Part shown: piece after piece, positions 1-10,779 of the stretch | Layout of the letters: every line of letters starts with the position of its first letter | Numbering within the stretch: position 1 is the stretch's first letter | NCBI GenBank assembly: GCA_035610365.1 | Contig: CM069433.1 | Location: 170,764,882-170,828,881, forward strand | From: Aquatica leii | Taxonomy: Eukaryota > Arthropoda > Insecta > Coleoptera > Lampyridae | Reading direction: 5' to 3' | Length of the DNA: 64,000 nucleotides | Translations under genes and position numbers: made by a program | The notes under the pieces: generated by a model | What the model was told of the DNA's origin: nothing | Databases searched by the model: none | Seen by the model: the letters and a program-made list of their open reading frames with translations, nothing else

Positions 1-557
1 GATTTAGTTTGCGAACTCAAGACAAACAACATAGGTGATATAGTGATGTCGTTGCCGTTGCTATTCTACACTGCTTCTATTCTTTCACTATCTCCGAAAT
101 TTTTTTTCTATTGTTTGCACTTACTTTGTTCGGTTTACTTTTCACTGGTACGCCACTGTCAACTATATTCATTTTCATTAACTTTGTGCATCCTAATTCG
201 TATAAATTAAATGCAAAACATTCGCGAAACTCATGTAATAATTATACTAAACTTTCTCTATCTTTTCCCAATACACTTTCGTTCATATTTACTTGCTCGC
301 CGACGATCGGTTCACGTCTACATCGGTGGTTATGTGTTTTTCTTCAATGCATTCAAAATCATTCATGCTCTGCATTTTAGCTATGCACTCTTCGGATTTT
401 CTCACTACTCCTTCTCATTTTCATTTACTACCGGTGTCACGAGGACATTATCGTCATGTAACACTTTTACTAAATTTATACTGTTTGGTTTTAGAGTTAT
501 TTCGTTCGCAGCTGTTATCCGACCTGGAGGTTTAATACCTACGTCGATTTCACACAT

Positions 558-872
558 TTATTTAAATGGCTCTTGATAACGCAATCCAAAATTTAAATTA
601 TTGCCCACTTTCACGTACGCTACGTCAGCGTGTTCTGTAAAGTTTTGTCCAAGTAAAATAGAATAAGGTTGAATATGAGTCGGCACTACATGTAGTTTTA
701 CGTCATCCATCTCGACCTCGTCTAATTTAACTTGTGCGTGTACGAAACCTCTTGAGTTTACGCTATAGTTTTCGTAACACATTAACGATGTATTATGAAA
801 TTGCACTGATAATTTTAATCGGGATACCGTCGTATCTGTTATCGTACTCACAGTTGCATCCATGTCAATCAA
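558..872 (-). pseudogene. Retropepsin-like (aspartic protease) segment of the gypsy fossil
   Basis: This 104-residue segment lies just downstream of the zinc knuckles, where gypsy elements encode the aspartic protease that cuts Gag-Pol. It begins with a MIDMDATVST stretch resembling the region around the protease active site. Later it has an ILLGQNFTEHADV stretch resembling the conserved I-LG--F block near the protease C-terminus. Assignment rests on this order and on those two blocks. It is part of a broken element. Confidence 0.55.
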
Positions 873-952
873 CCACTTTATCGCTTGTTTGTTTATTTCA
901 ACTTCTCTATGGAATTTAGTAGTAGTTTCGGTTCTATTTTCACAGATTACGT

Positions 953-1230
953 TTATCTTCGGTTCATCGGTCTTCCTTTCAACTTTGACTTTTGCACGTT
1001 CGGGACAGTCCCTGCTAAGTGACCTATTTTTTTACACGCATAACAATGCAATCCTTTTGGCTTATTACACTGCCAACTTTTGTGTGAAATTTCTCCGCAG
1101 TTATAACAACGTTTATCTAATGTTACTTCCACCGGTTTCTTGTTTTCTCCGTTTTTGTAATTTTGTTTGTTTTTTGTAATTTCGCTCATTTTATGTCTCG
1201 TTCCTTATCGGACTTTATTCTTGATAATCT
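953..1230 (-). pseudogene. Gypsy Gag nucleocapsid zinc-knuckle segment (fossil)
   Basis: The minus-strand translation has two retroviral CCHC knuckles, beginning CYNCGEISHKSWQC and CYACKKIGHLAG. In living relatives these bind the genomic RNA during particle assembly. A lysine- and arginine-rich leader precedes them, as is usual for Gag. It is a piece of the broken gypsy element and is not expected to make a working protein. Confidence 0.7.
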
Positions 1231-1257
1231 TTTTTAACACGCTTTTATTAGTTCGGG

Positions 1258-1277
1258 ATGTATGTATGTATGTATGT
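1258..1277. repeat. ATGT tetranucleotide microsatellite
   Basis: About five tandem copies of ATGT lie just inside the left end of the unclassified repeat element. Confidence 0.85.
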
Positions 1278-1806
1278 TTGTAACGGAATCTTTGAGCTTA
1301 ATTTTCAGCGGTTTCCAGGTGTTTGATTAACTTGAAACTTTGCATGCGTTTCACGGACCGATGACAATGCAATAATTCATTAAAAAGTTTTTATTATCCT
1401 AATTAGGATCGTCAGGATTCATTGATTTCTTTAGGGATCCTCTGCATGAGAGTGACAAAGACAGAGCGCGTGAACTGCGCAAACGTGCATCTCGACAAAG
1501 CCTATCGCGTTTAAATCGTTCCAGTGTATTTCACTTTTACCACTTCGTGTCGGAGCAGGTAATTCGCGCGCCCGCTGCCTGCCTTGGATGTGATAGCTGT
1601 TTCTCAGGTTCCCTCCCCGAGAAATAAGGTCTTACTGTCGATAACTACTGTTTCCAATACGTTTTTAGTTCGTAAGATATTTCATAATCACATGTCCGCA
1701 AAAATTGATTATTGATAAATCGAATTAAAATACGGAAAATAACTGATAACTTAGAAAATTGAAAAAACACGCTTTTATAGGTACCCGAACTAAAAAATAG
1801 AAAATG

Positions 1807-2537
1807 AATAATAGTTTAAAAAAACTACAAAAACACGCTTTTATAAATAACCGAACTAAAAAGAAGAAAATAATTTATAATTACAAACAAAATTATTAAA
1901 TTCAGAGCAATAATATATAATTATAAACAAAATCACTAAATTCAGAGTTAAAAGCGTGGGGTGCATCTATAATCATTGTTACAATTATTCTAAAGGCAGC
2001 TATCAATAAGGGGAGAGTTATGAAAATATAGAAAAATCCTACAAATAACAGTTGCACTGTATAATGTCTCGCCAAGTACACGTTAAACTATTGTTACAAA
2101 CAATGATAAATTTATTTCTGTGAACACAAAATATAAAAAAAAACCTCTGATCTTTACAAAAAAATTATTAGATTTAACAAAAACAGTGCAGCAGTAGAAT
2201 ATCTCGTCACGTATGTATTCAAACGTCGTGTTTAGTGACAGTATTATGTATATCAGTCAAATGACAAATTGACAGTAATAGTCGAACTGAATACATGTTA
2301 AAACAATGATTGATATAATTAATTACAAAAAAAAAGAAATAACAGATACTTGGCGCGAAAGACTACCATGTATCCCGATGCACCCCACGCTTTTAACTCT
2401 GAATTTAGTGATTTTGTTTATAATTATATATTATTGCTCTGAATTTAATAATTTTGTTTGTAATTATAAATTATTTTCTTCTTTTTAGTTCGGTTATTTA
2501 TAAAAGCGTGTTTTTGTAGTTTTTTTAAACTATTATT
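1807..2537. repeat. Perfect inverted repeat, 161-bp arms around a ~410-bp loop
   Basis: Positions 1807-1967 and 2377-2537 are exact reverse complements by eye. The inner ends read AAAAGCGTGGGGTGCATC and its complement. Each arm also holds one copy of the AACACGCTTTTAT motif. Exact identity in decayed surroundings suggests that the arms formed recently or are kept alike by gene conversion. A transcript through the region would fold into a long hairpin. Confidence 0.9.
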
Positions 2538-3245
2538 TTTCATTTACACCTTGAAAGTCTTGAAGATGAAGGTCATGTAATAATTCTACCGTACTAGCTT
2601 GATGTCTGGTCATTGTCACGTTTGATAGTGTGCGATCCCATAAACCAATTAAATTTTTTTTTGTATTCTCGAAATCTAATCCTACCTTTGACATAATCTA
2701 TTCTTTTCCTGAAAGTATTTATTTAAGGATTACTTTTTTCTGTACACGTTCGTTCATTCTTTTCCATTTACTTGCCGTATTTTCTAGACCCACAAACATT
2801 TGTTTAAATTCACTCACAAAATCTTGAAGAGTTTGTAATTTCGCACTGTGTGTTTAATACTAATGATATGCGATGGTGCCGTCTCTAATGCAAATTGTTC
2901 TAGCCATTTGTGTAAAACTCTCATATCTTGCAAACTTGTAATTCATTCGAATCCATGTGTTTTTGACTCACTATCGTACGTTCCTATACTTTTCGTCAAG
3001 TAGGGCATAATATGATATGCCACCATTTCTTTGTGTTCTTCAGTTGTTTCTTCACTTCTGCTCTGGTTTTGTGATGTTGTAGTTTGTGTAATGAGATTAG
3101 CAAACATCTCGTCTCTATTTCTGTTTTCTTCCATCATTTGCATCATAACATGCGCCAGACGATCGTTTTCAGTCACCGTAGTTGCGCCTTCTACGTGTTA
3201 TAAGCTCTTTCAAACGTGTCAGCACTTCCATTGTTTGCTACTATG

Positions 3246-4190
3246 TTTTCCTCCATGTTTTACAATAAACACCTTTCAACTTTTTATCGATTTCCGGGTT
3301 AATAAAATATCACAAAATTTTTTTTTTCAAAATTTAATTAATAAAATATTTCAACTAAAACTATATTGCGCCAGTTAATACACCGCTATCGATTTTCTCC
3401 ACTACTCATTTTACATTATTTACAAAATGACAAACATTAATTCCTAACAATACAATAATATAAATGGTAATACAATGTAATAGAAATATTGTTTTTGTTC
3501 AAATATTATTATAAATAATTCAGATTTGCTTAATTTTATCTTATTACAATCTGCTAGTGATTCCTCACACTCGCATACGCTCGCGCTCGAAACCTTCTTA
3601 TCAAATTTTCATTTTAATTTTGTTACATTACATCTCATATGAAGACAATGAACAACTTATTGCTATACCGAAATTAAATCATTCCTCCGCCAAAGAACCG
3701 AAAGAAGCTGTTTGTAATACGGTCAGCGATTGTAATCTCTAATATATAAAATACAGATGCCTTATTAATTTATTACCACCTTGAATATAGTAGTTATGTT
3801 AATCACTATTAGATTTGATTTTGCAAAGAAGTAAAAAACGGATTTTGAAAATTGCTGAATCGAAATATTGGTATAAGCCTGTCCAAAACGCTATCAAATT
3901 GTCTGACAAATATATTTTTTCTTCCTACACTTATATTTACTAATAACGCAATATAGCGCACTGTCATAAAGTAGATTGTCAAATCTATTGGTATGACAGA
4001 GACCTAATCATACACTGATTTACCTTATTTTTAGGATTTTTTTAACGGGTCTTTGATAAGAAACTGACAGCATTCTGGATAGGTCTATAGTTCTATAGAG
4101 CTCAACTGCTGAAAGAGATTTTTATCTTATTCTTTGGTAGTTATGTTGATCGGTGTCGATTAAAAGTTTAGGCACCAGATGTCATTGACG
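3246..4190. other. AT-rich stretch without recognised features
   Basis: No convincing exon, RNA gene or transposon end was seen here. A 61-codon plus-strand frame at 3557-3742 is short and has no recognisable domain. Confidence 0.5.
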
Positions 4191-6695
4191 TAGGGAGACC
4201 GGGACTGGTTGACTAACTTCTTGGTTATTATTTTTTATATATAAAAACCGTTGTTTACATAACAATAAAAACGACTGCAAACTGTACAGAGCAATTAAAA
4301 ACTATGGTCAGAAATGAAAATTGATAAAACTAGATTTTCTTGAAATTTCTGTAAACCTCTCAAAGGTGGTCAACCTACCCCGGTCCTGGGGCAGGTTGAC
4401 TAGTAGCCCGGGGTAAGTAGGTCTAAGTGTAATTCTGATAAAACTAGATATTTAATAAAAATTAAATAAAAGTTTCAAGTATTATTATAAACTTTTATTA
4501 AGCATAATCAATTGTGATAACTTGTAGGAACATATTATGTATCATTAACTAGTATCTTATAGACAAAACAAAAAATAATAATTATTGTTGAACATGTAAA
4601 AGTTTGATAACCACAACTAGATGCTAAACTAAATGCAAAATCTTTAACGAAAACAAAATGATTAACATATGCTGAACATTACAAAATGTATCAAAATATC
4701 CATTTACTAAATTCTTACAACATCTACTCAGACTTAGACGCACAATTTTTACATTCGTAAAATAATGAATTTTTGGTACATTTAGCATAAGCCCACATTT
4801 TGCAAATGCAATAAACCAATTCCCCTCCAGGTATACTTTCAATATAATTTTCAGTGCATACCAAACACATGGTATCTTCCTCGTCAGATGAGCTGTCGGA
4901 GCACTCTTTCTTTTGTTTTCCCTTTTTCAAGTTACTTTGGCTTTTCCCTTTTCTTTTATAAAAATTTCAGTCTTCTTTTTACGTTTTTTTCAGGAACCTT
5001 TTTCTTTTTTAAAATTTGTGTATTTTTCTGTTCCATTAAAAGGTTTTTTCTGGTGTATCTGTATAAATGGTGCTTTTTTTTCGGTTGTTTTCTTGGGTTT
5101 CTTTTTGCAGTCCTGCGTTAAGAAAGTGTCGTATCAGTTCCGGTGGCGTAAAGAATATAGACGGAATATTTGTTAAATCAGTTGGTAAATTTTTTTTGCG
5201 TTGAGTTTCTCTCATTGTTTGGTTTTCAGGTGTAATATGTTCTTGAGCTATTGTTTCAGTTAACGCGATGAAATCAGATGATGTTTGAGAAACGGTATTG
5301 CTATGTTCATCATTATTGAGTGGAACATTGTCAGAAATACGAGAAGTTGGATCAGGCGATATTTGAGAAACAGTATTGCTTTGTTTATCATTATTGAGTG
5401 GAATATTTTTAGAAATACCAGAAGCTGGATCTGTTCAGTCTGTGACATATGTACCACTAAAGTCGGAGTCCGGAAATCTTTTGATTTAAAGGAGAAATAC
5501 CCGTGCACCAAAAACCAGCTTGTATATTTTCACTTGTCGCGGCTAGTGGAAGGGTTCTTTTAACTAACTCAGGAATGTCGTATATAGTAAGCGTCTTGCC
5601 AGCATGTAAGGTCAACCAGTTATCAGTTGCTGAATTGCAGTATTTCTTCATAGACAGATCGGTCCAGTGGTTGCAGCTTGTGGCTACAATGTGACGGGAA
5701 TAACAACACTGTGACGGCATTTTCTTTAAAGTAATCGAGAACATCAATTGACAAGTGGGAATCGTGATTATTCAGCAATTAAATTAATGGTCTTTCTTTG
5801 GAAGGTTTAGCAAATTTGACTAAATGTTTTGCAAACTTTACGAAATGTTCTTCCTTCATCCAGCCCGACAGATTCGCATCATCATGAGATCCCACAGGTT
5901 CTCCTTTAAGAAAATGTTCTTTATAATGAACGCGTGGGAAAATAAAGAATGGTGGGACCGAATTTTTAAGTGCTGAAAGTGCAACACCGTTATTCACTAG
6001 TGCTCCGCGTTCGTCAGATGTCATTTTCGCCAATACTTTGGCCCCACATCGTGCAATGATTTCCGGTTTCATCGATATTCCATATATCACCAGGAGTTGG
6101 ATTCAGGCGCAAATAAACAGCTTTCACATTGTTGAGAAATATGGTGACGCATTTATAGAAAGAGACTTGCGGTGACTGTAAACATAATGTACTGTTTTAT
6201 TTTAGGAAATGAGTCAACCAGCCTTCTTCTGTTATTTTTTTAGTTGTCCATGAATCAGGTACTTTTTTATTATTTATAATAACAAACTGATATGCAAACT
6301 TCTTGGCTTTAATAGGCGTCAGTCCGTAATAAATGTCAACTGCTCTTTTTAAATATTCAGCCAAAGACTGTTCTTCGAATATAGAGTATATGGATCTTCT
6401 TCAAAAATGCTTCGCATTTTTGTGACATAGCGGTTCAATGATTTGTATGGAATACTCTTTAGCTGTCAAATTAATGCTTTTATTGTCAAAAAAAACCTTT
6501 TGGCAAGCTCGCTTAACAACGTCTTTTGGTGTTTCCGCTTTCGTCGATTTTCTCTGATGTGTTCTGATTTTTCTACAAAAAAAAAGTATGTTAAATATAA
6601 TAATAATAATACCAAACTTTCTCAATACCCGGAATAGGTTGACCAATGGTCAATCAACCCCAATAGGCAACTAGCCTACCAACCCCAAATTGAGT
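4191..6695 (-). mobile_element. Decayed pogo-type (Tc1/mariner superfamily) DNA transposon
   Basis: A minus-strand transposase with a psq-type helix-turn-helix, a DDE domain and a C-terminal cysteine-rich finger fills about 2.4 kb. Both flanks carry short GC-rich blocks rich in GGTTGAC and its relatives (about 4191-4420 and 6630-6690). These look like terminal and subterminal repeats, but they are too diverged for me to fix the ends. The left end may be the TA followed by GGGAGACC at 4191. Confidence 0.7.
4724..6590 (-). pseudogene. Pogo-type transposase, broken
   Basis: In life this enzyme would cut and paste its own transposon. The N-terminal part (about 6450-6590) is a psq-type helix-turn-helix region, with KAETPKDVVKRACQKV followed by SINLTAKEYSI. 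The middle (about 5779-6090) matches the DDE_1 core, with a SDERGALVNNGVALSALKNS block and SVPPFFIFPRV. The next part (about 5457-5747) matches the end of the core, with HWTDLSMKKY and TIYDIPELV. The last part (4724-4930) is a PHD-like finger, with CLVC, CICKMWAYAKC and CKNC. The reading frame is interrupted several times, so it is a pseudogene. The phenylalanine-rich plus-strand frames here are antisense shadows of its lysine-rich tail. Confidence 0.8.
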
Positions 6696-8078
6696 TTTTT
6701 TATTTAAAAATTCACTTATTTTAAGTGCTTTGAGCAACAGCCATAATACGACTCGTACACCTTTTACGATAATTTGTTATCAATACGAACATTAAATAAT
6801 ATGGAATTTACAACGTAAGAACAATAACAATAGTCGGTATGAAAAATACTTAACTACGTGTTTCATTTATTGCTAAAATGATCTAATTCACAGCGACAGG
6901 TGCACTCACCTCGCTTGTTTCGCACTTTCTTGTTTATAAACTGATGATTTAAATACATTCCGGTTTTGCTTTCTTTAAATTATGCAAAATTTGAATTTGT
7001 ATTGCCGTACTTTACCTCATGTTTCTATTTTGGTATAGTGGAAACTATCTTAAATTAACAATTTTGTGTTTATATCCAAGTATTTTTTAGCAAATTACCT
7101 TTGTTCAATTTTAAAAAAATATTGCCGGTCGTTTTTAATGTGTTTCAAAATAAGTAAAACTAAATAAAACGTCGTATTCTGTGCTTCTGTGAGGGTTGGT
7201 TTTTATTTACACGTCAAGTTCGGTTTACATATGTAGATTTAGGCGAAATTGACAAAATACCGGTTAACATCAAAAATGTAGAAATTAAAAGAAACTATTG
7301 TTGTAGATACGTGGATAAACAAATTTTTTTAACCCAACACAATCCTTCTGTATGAAATGAAACAAAATTAATGAACTAGAATAAAATATGACCCAAAGTT
7401 TTAAAACTGTGCATTTTTCTAACAAACTTGTGTTTGAACAAATCTTAGTCTGCATGTATTTTTTGGTATTTTGAAAAAAATCGATACATATTTTAAAATC
7501 AATGAGGAGCTTTTAAGATTTTGTAAGGCTTGCATTACTGAAAATTTAAACACTTGAAAACATTTTTTATAAACAAAGTTTTCTATGATATACTGGTATC
7601 ATTTTTGTATTTTTATAAAATAAACAGTGTGTTGACGGTTACGTAAAAAATATTCAAACAGTGTATTTGCTAATATCATATATTTTTAAAAAATCAATTT
7701 TTTAAATCTGTCGATTCTTCAGCTACAATTAGTTGTGTTTATGTTTTTCACACGAAAATATAATCACTTTTATATTTGGTTTTATTATTAAACTTATAGT
7801 ATTAATATTTTTTTTATAATTTGTGCAAATTCTAAAAAAATAGTATAAAAAACTCGTTCATAAAGCTTTTATAGAACCTTTGATAGAACTCATTCTTTGA
7901 TATACTAATTTATTGCTTAAATTAAGATCAACTTTAAATCTATAACTAAATATTCTTTGTTTATATAGGTATAATTGAATAATAAACAATTTTTAATTTA
8001 AAAATTTTATTTCATTTAACAAAAAACCAATTTTGAGACTGATTAATTTTTTTTTAAATAATTTTCTCCTTGTTTCAG
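6696..8078 (+). other. AT-rich DNA, probably intron or upstream sequence of the receptor gene
   Basis: This very AT-rich stretch has no recognisable exon on either strand. It ends in a polypyrimidine tract and CAG acceptor that opens the first recognised receptor exon. The receptor must have further upstream exons; I could not find them in 1-8078. Confidence 0.5.
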
Positions 8079-8421
8079 GCTAGAAAGACAGTACGATTGA
8101 TGGAGGATTTGGAAAGGGCTGTGGGTAAATCTAACTTACCGTACAAGCAGGTAATTTAATCTTACTTTATCAAAATTAATAACAATTTTATTAATAATAA
8201 CTAGGTGGAACTGTTCTCGTTACAAGTTTACGTTGAAGATTTTAAATTCAGCATATATGGTTGTTTTCCTCTAGATTGGACGTTGTTGCATTCTGTAAGT
8301 GAGATTTTTAAAACAAAAATGATTTGCTTTATTCATATTTTAGATGGTCGCGGGTGTGGCAACATATCTCGTCATCTTTCATCAATTCAGCAACATGGAA
8401 AAAAACGCTCAGTCTACATAA
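8079..8421 (+). CDS. Gustatory receptor gene, last three exons (5' part not found)
   Basis: Three exons join in phase 0: 8079-8150 (24 codons), 8205-8294 (30 codons) and 8344-8421 (25 codons plus TAA), with GT-AG introns of 54 and 49 bp. The joined 79 residues contain ELFSLQVYVEDFKFSIYG, GCFPLDWTLLHSMV and finally TYLVIFHQF. That last stretch is the TYhhhhhQF signature ending the seventh membrane segment of insect gustatory receptors. Such proteins are seven-pass membrane cation channels in chemosensory neurons and usually run near 400 residues, so about four fifths of the gene is missing. Short phase-0 introns at the 3' end are typical of the family. Reading frame, splice sites and stop look sound, so the gene may be functional. 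Its ligand cannot be inferred. The missing 5' exons probably lie left of the window or beyond the transposons at 1-6695. Confidence 0.88.
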
Positions 8422-8672
8422 GGAAGCTGCGGAATGTTTCTTAATTAAACGCACTAATGTATACCACGTTTTATTTATTGATATATCAAATAACACCTTC
8501 ACAAACGTTTTGAAAATCTCATTAAATATTTAACGACACGAATTTAGTTTCAATAGTCCATTGCCTCTTAGCCACCCTCGTAGCGATATCCAAAATTGTT
8601 TGCTTAACGGTCGTCAACATGCATCCCATATCCATTTTTAGTTTTTACACACCCATCTTCGCACAAACATAA

Positions 8673-8678
8673 AATAAA
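8673..8678 (+). promoter_or_regulatory. Candidate poly(A) signal of the gustatory receptor gene
   Basis: AATAAA lies about 250 bp after the receptor stop codon and is the first canonical hexamer I noticed downstream. In AT-rich DNA such hexamers also arise by chance. Confidence 0.35.
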
Positions 8679-8764
8679 TTTATTACGTTTCCTTGTTTAC
8701 AAAAAGTTTTTGCACGACTCTATTTAGGGTTAAAATATTAAAGCAACTGTTTAATAATCTTGTT

Positions 8765-8880
8765 ATGGTGGTTTCGACCTTTAAACGTACCCGGTGGGTA
8801 GGGGTTTTGGAGAGACCGGCGCCTACATCGTTTACGTCACCCCGACGTCCTACACCGGCCACGATTTATAATTTCTCAAA
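8765..8880. other. GC-rich islet of unknown nature
   Basis: About 115 bp stand out from the AT-rich surroundings and hold several CpGs. A 70-codon plus-strand frame (8693-8905) crosses it, but I recognise no domain. It could be a repeat relic, a promoter-like islet or an unrecognised exon. Confidence 0.4.
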
Positions 8881-9971
8881 TAGGCAAATGTCAGTTATTC
8901 TATAATCGTCGCAATTAAGTAACTTATTTCATTACGTCTTTTATTTGTTTTCTTAACGTATTCATTTATCAATATTAGTAATCAGAATTTCTTTCAAATT
9001 TTAATTTGATTCTGACGTTCATTGCGTATGGACAATAGAACTTTCATATTAAAGATTGTCCTAAGATTCAGGCAACCAACAATTCAGATAGAAAAATCTT
9101 GAAGACTACTTGCATCAATATTTATATACACCTACGTTTTTAAAATATTACTGATATTACATTTATAGCGTAACTATTTACATACATAATTGCAGACTAT
9201 ACTTCTTCACTTTTTTATGCACAGTTTATATAAATTATCCATGTCTTGAATTAAAAAAGTGAAATAACTCATTTAGGTGTAGTATTTTATTGTATATTCG
9301 ATTTTTCTACATAATTATGATCGTTACTTACGTTGTGAATATTATTTAAATATTTTAAATGGCTTATCGCGGTATTAGTGATACACTTTTTCCACTACAG
9401 GAAAATTGTTTGTGTGTAACGACAACAAAAAAATGCAAAATGAAGTTGAATTCGCTAAGATAAGTATATTTAATTATAATTACTTTTAAAATATGCCCGT
9501 ATACTACCCGTACATTCACAAAATCTAAGAAAAAACGGAATCATCAAGAAGAAATAAATTTTAAAAGCTACGAAAATAAAAACTGATTTATTAATTTTCT
9601 GCATTACACATTTGATGTATAGAATGTAAATTATGTAGAAAATACCAATAAAATGTGTAATAATAATCCATAAGAAAATTGATTTGTTATAAGTAGTATA
9701 CAAATAGAATGGTAAATGATCAAATATACAAATATACTAAAGTAATACGATTTAGCTCCATTTTGGCAACAAATAGTCAAAATGAAAGCGTTAAGTTTAA
9801 ATAACGGTAAGCTGTTTTACGATTCGATTTTGTTTTTGTTTTTGATTTTTCCGGTTGCAGTTCCTATTTTATTATAAAACTTTAGTAATTTACAAACCTC
9901 ACCATATTAAGAAAAGATTAGTTTAATCCTATAAAAAGAAATATATTTTTTTTACAAAGAAATTCAAACGA
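8881..9971. other. AT-rich intergenic stretch
   Basis: Nothing recognisable. A hydrophobic 77-codon minus-strand frame at 9470-9703 looks like chance in AT-rich DNA. Confidence 0.5.
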
Positions 9972-9984
9972 GACGGTTTAAATT

Positions 9985-10640
9985 ATTTCACTGCACACGT
10001 GTGGTGTGCCAATCTTAATGTCAATAACTTTCCTTCTTGTATCTGTGACAAAGATAGGATAATCTACCGAAGCCCGAAGCCATTATCGGGTTTCGTATAT
10101 TTCCTTCTATGTTCGTATTTGTCTTTACTACCATTAGGTGTCTTGTATTGAGTTTCCACATTGGTAGTAACCATACTACGCTAAAATGCAAGCTCCTGGG
10201 TGGTTATTTCTTGGAATAATAAGTTCCTAGTCACTACCCATACTTAGTCCCCTGACAGTCCTTCTATAAACCCAAGTTTCTTGTATCAGTACAATATTGA
10301 CATTATTCATTCCTGAATAATTCTGAAGAGTAGTCGAAGCTGCCTTGTAGTGATGTACGTTTATCTGTAAGACCGTTAAGACACCTGTCTTACATTTGGA
10401 ATATCTCCCTTTTCGACGTCGTTGATTTGATGCCCGCCCCTTACTTAGTCGATCTCTATTTCTATCGCTCCCTCTTCTGTTTTCCTTCGCAGGTGTCTAA
10501 ATAAGACTTGGGAAAGATTTAGGTACGGTCTGCAATCCAGATTGTATTTTTTCCCTTGACCTTTCACTCAGGAGACGGATAAGTTGTTGTCTTTTTGGAA
10601 CTTCTTCTAGATTTTAAACTTTAAGCGCATTTTTCTAATA
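9985..10640 (-). pseudogene. LINE endonuclease (APE) fragment in the left arm
   Basis: The minus strand encodes a decayed apurinic-type endonuclease N-terminus of a jockey/R1-group LINE. It has VNIVLIQETWVYRRTVRGLS and then HPGACILA, matching the conserved QEPW and glycine-loop blocks. In an active LINE this domain nicks the target DNA. The frame is broken by several stops and shifts. A second copy lies in the right arm on the plus strand. Confidence 0.7.
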
Positions 10641-10779
10641 TTAAGACCTGAGAACTAAAATACTAAGCTATGTTTAAAAAAAAACTTTTAACAACAGAAA
10701 AAATACAAGGCATAAATATATCGGTATTCCATATATGGCACATCTCTATCTTTTCTAGTTTTTAGTGTTTTATTGGTAA

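Larger units (their letters stand above)
1236..2549. mobile_element. Unclassified non-coding repeat element inserted in the gypsy gag region
   Basis: About 1.3 kb of non-coding DNA separates two parts of the gypsy Gag region. It carries the motif AACACGCTTTTAT followed by CCGAACTAAAAA three times on the plus strand (near 1236, 1768 and 1829, the first with a shorter tail). The motif recurs in inverted orientation near 2490-2520. A run of ATGT repeats and a pair of perfect inverted arms also lie inside. I see no transposase. It is probably a non-autonomous DNA element, but I cannot name its superfamily. The exact ends and any target duplication are uncertain. Confidence 0.6.
1..3245 (-). mobile_element. 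Ty3/gypsy-type LTR retrotransposon fossil, cut by the window edge
   Basis: On the minus strand there are, in 5' to 3' order, a Gag-like segment (about 2940-3180), a Gag zinc-knuckle segment (about 950-1230), a protease-like segment (about 560-870) and pol-leader-like sequence running off the left edge. The order and the two CCHC knuckles fit a Ty3/gypsy retrotransposon. It is broken, with at least several breaks, and a separate repeat element (about 1236-2549) sits inside gag. No LTR is visible within the window, so its age cannot be estimated from LTR divergence. No envelope gene is seen. Confidence 0.7.

Noticed and set aside
1-3245. Envelope gene for the gypsy fossil
   Set aside because: Only Gag, protease and pol-leader segments are in the window; the rest lies beyond the left edge.
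4888-5176. Phenylalanine-rich plus-strand frames
   Set aside because: They are antisense to the lysine-rich C-terminal part of the pogo transposase.
9470-9703. Hydrophobic 77-codon minus-strand frame near the gustatory receptor, considered as a receptor exon
   Set aside because: Hydrophobicity follows from the AT-rich codons; there is no TYhhhhhQF or other receptor motif, and it lies on the opposite strand.
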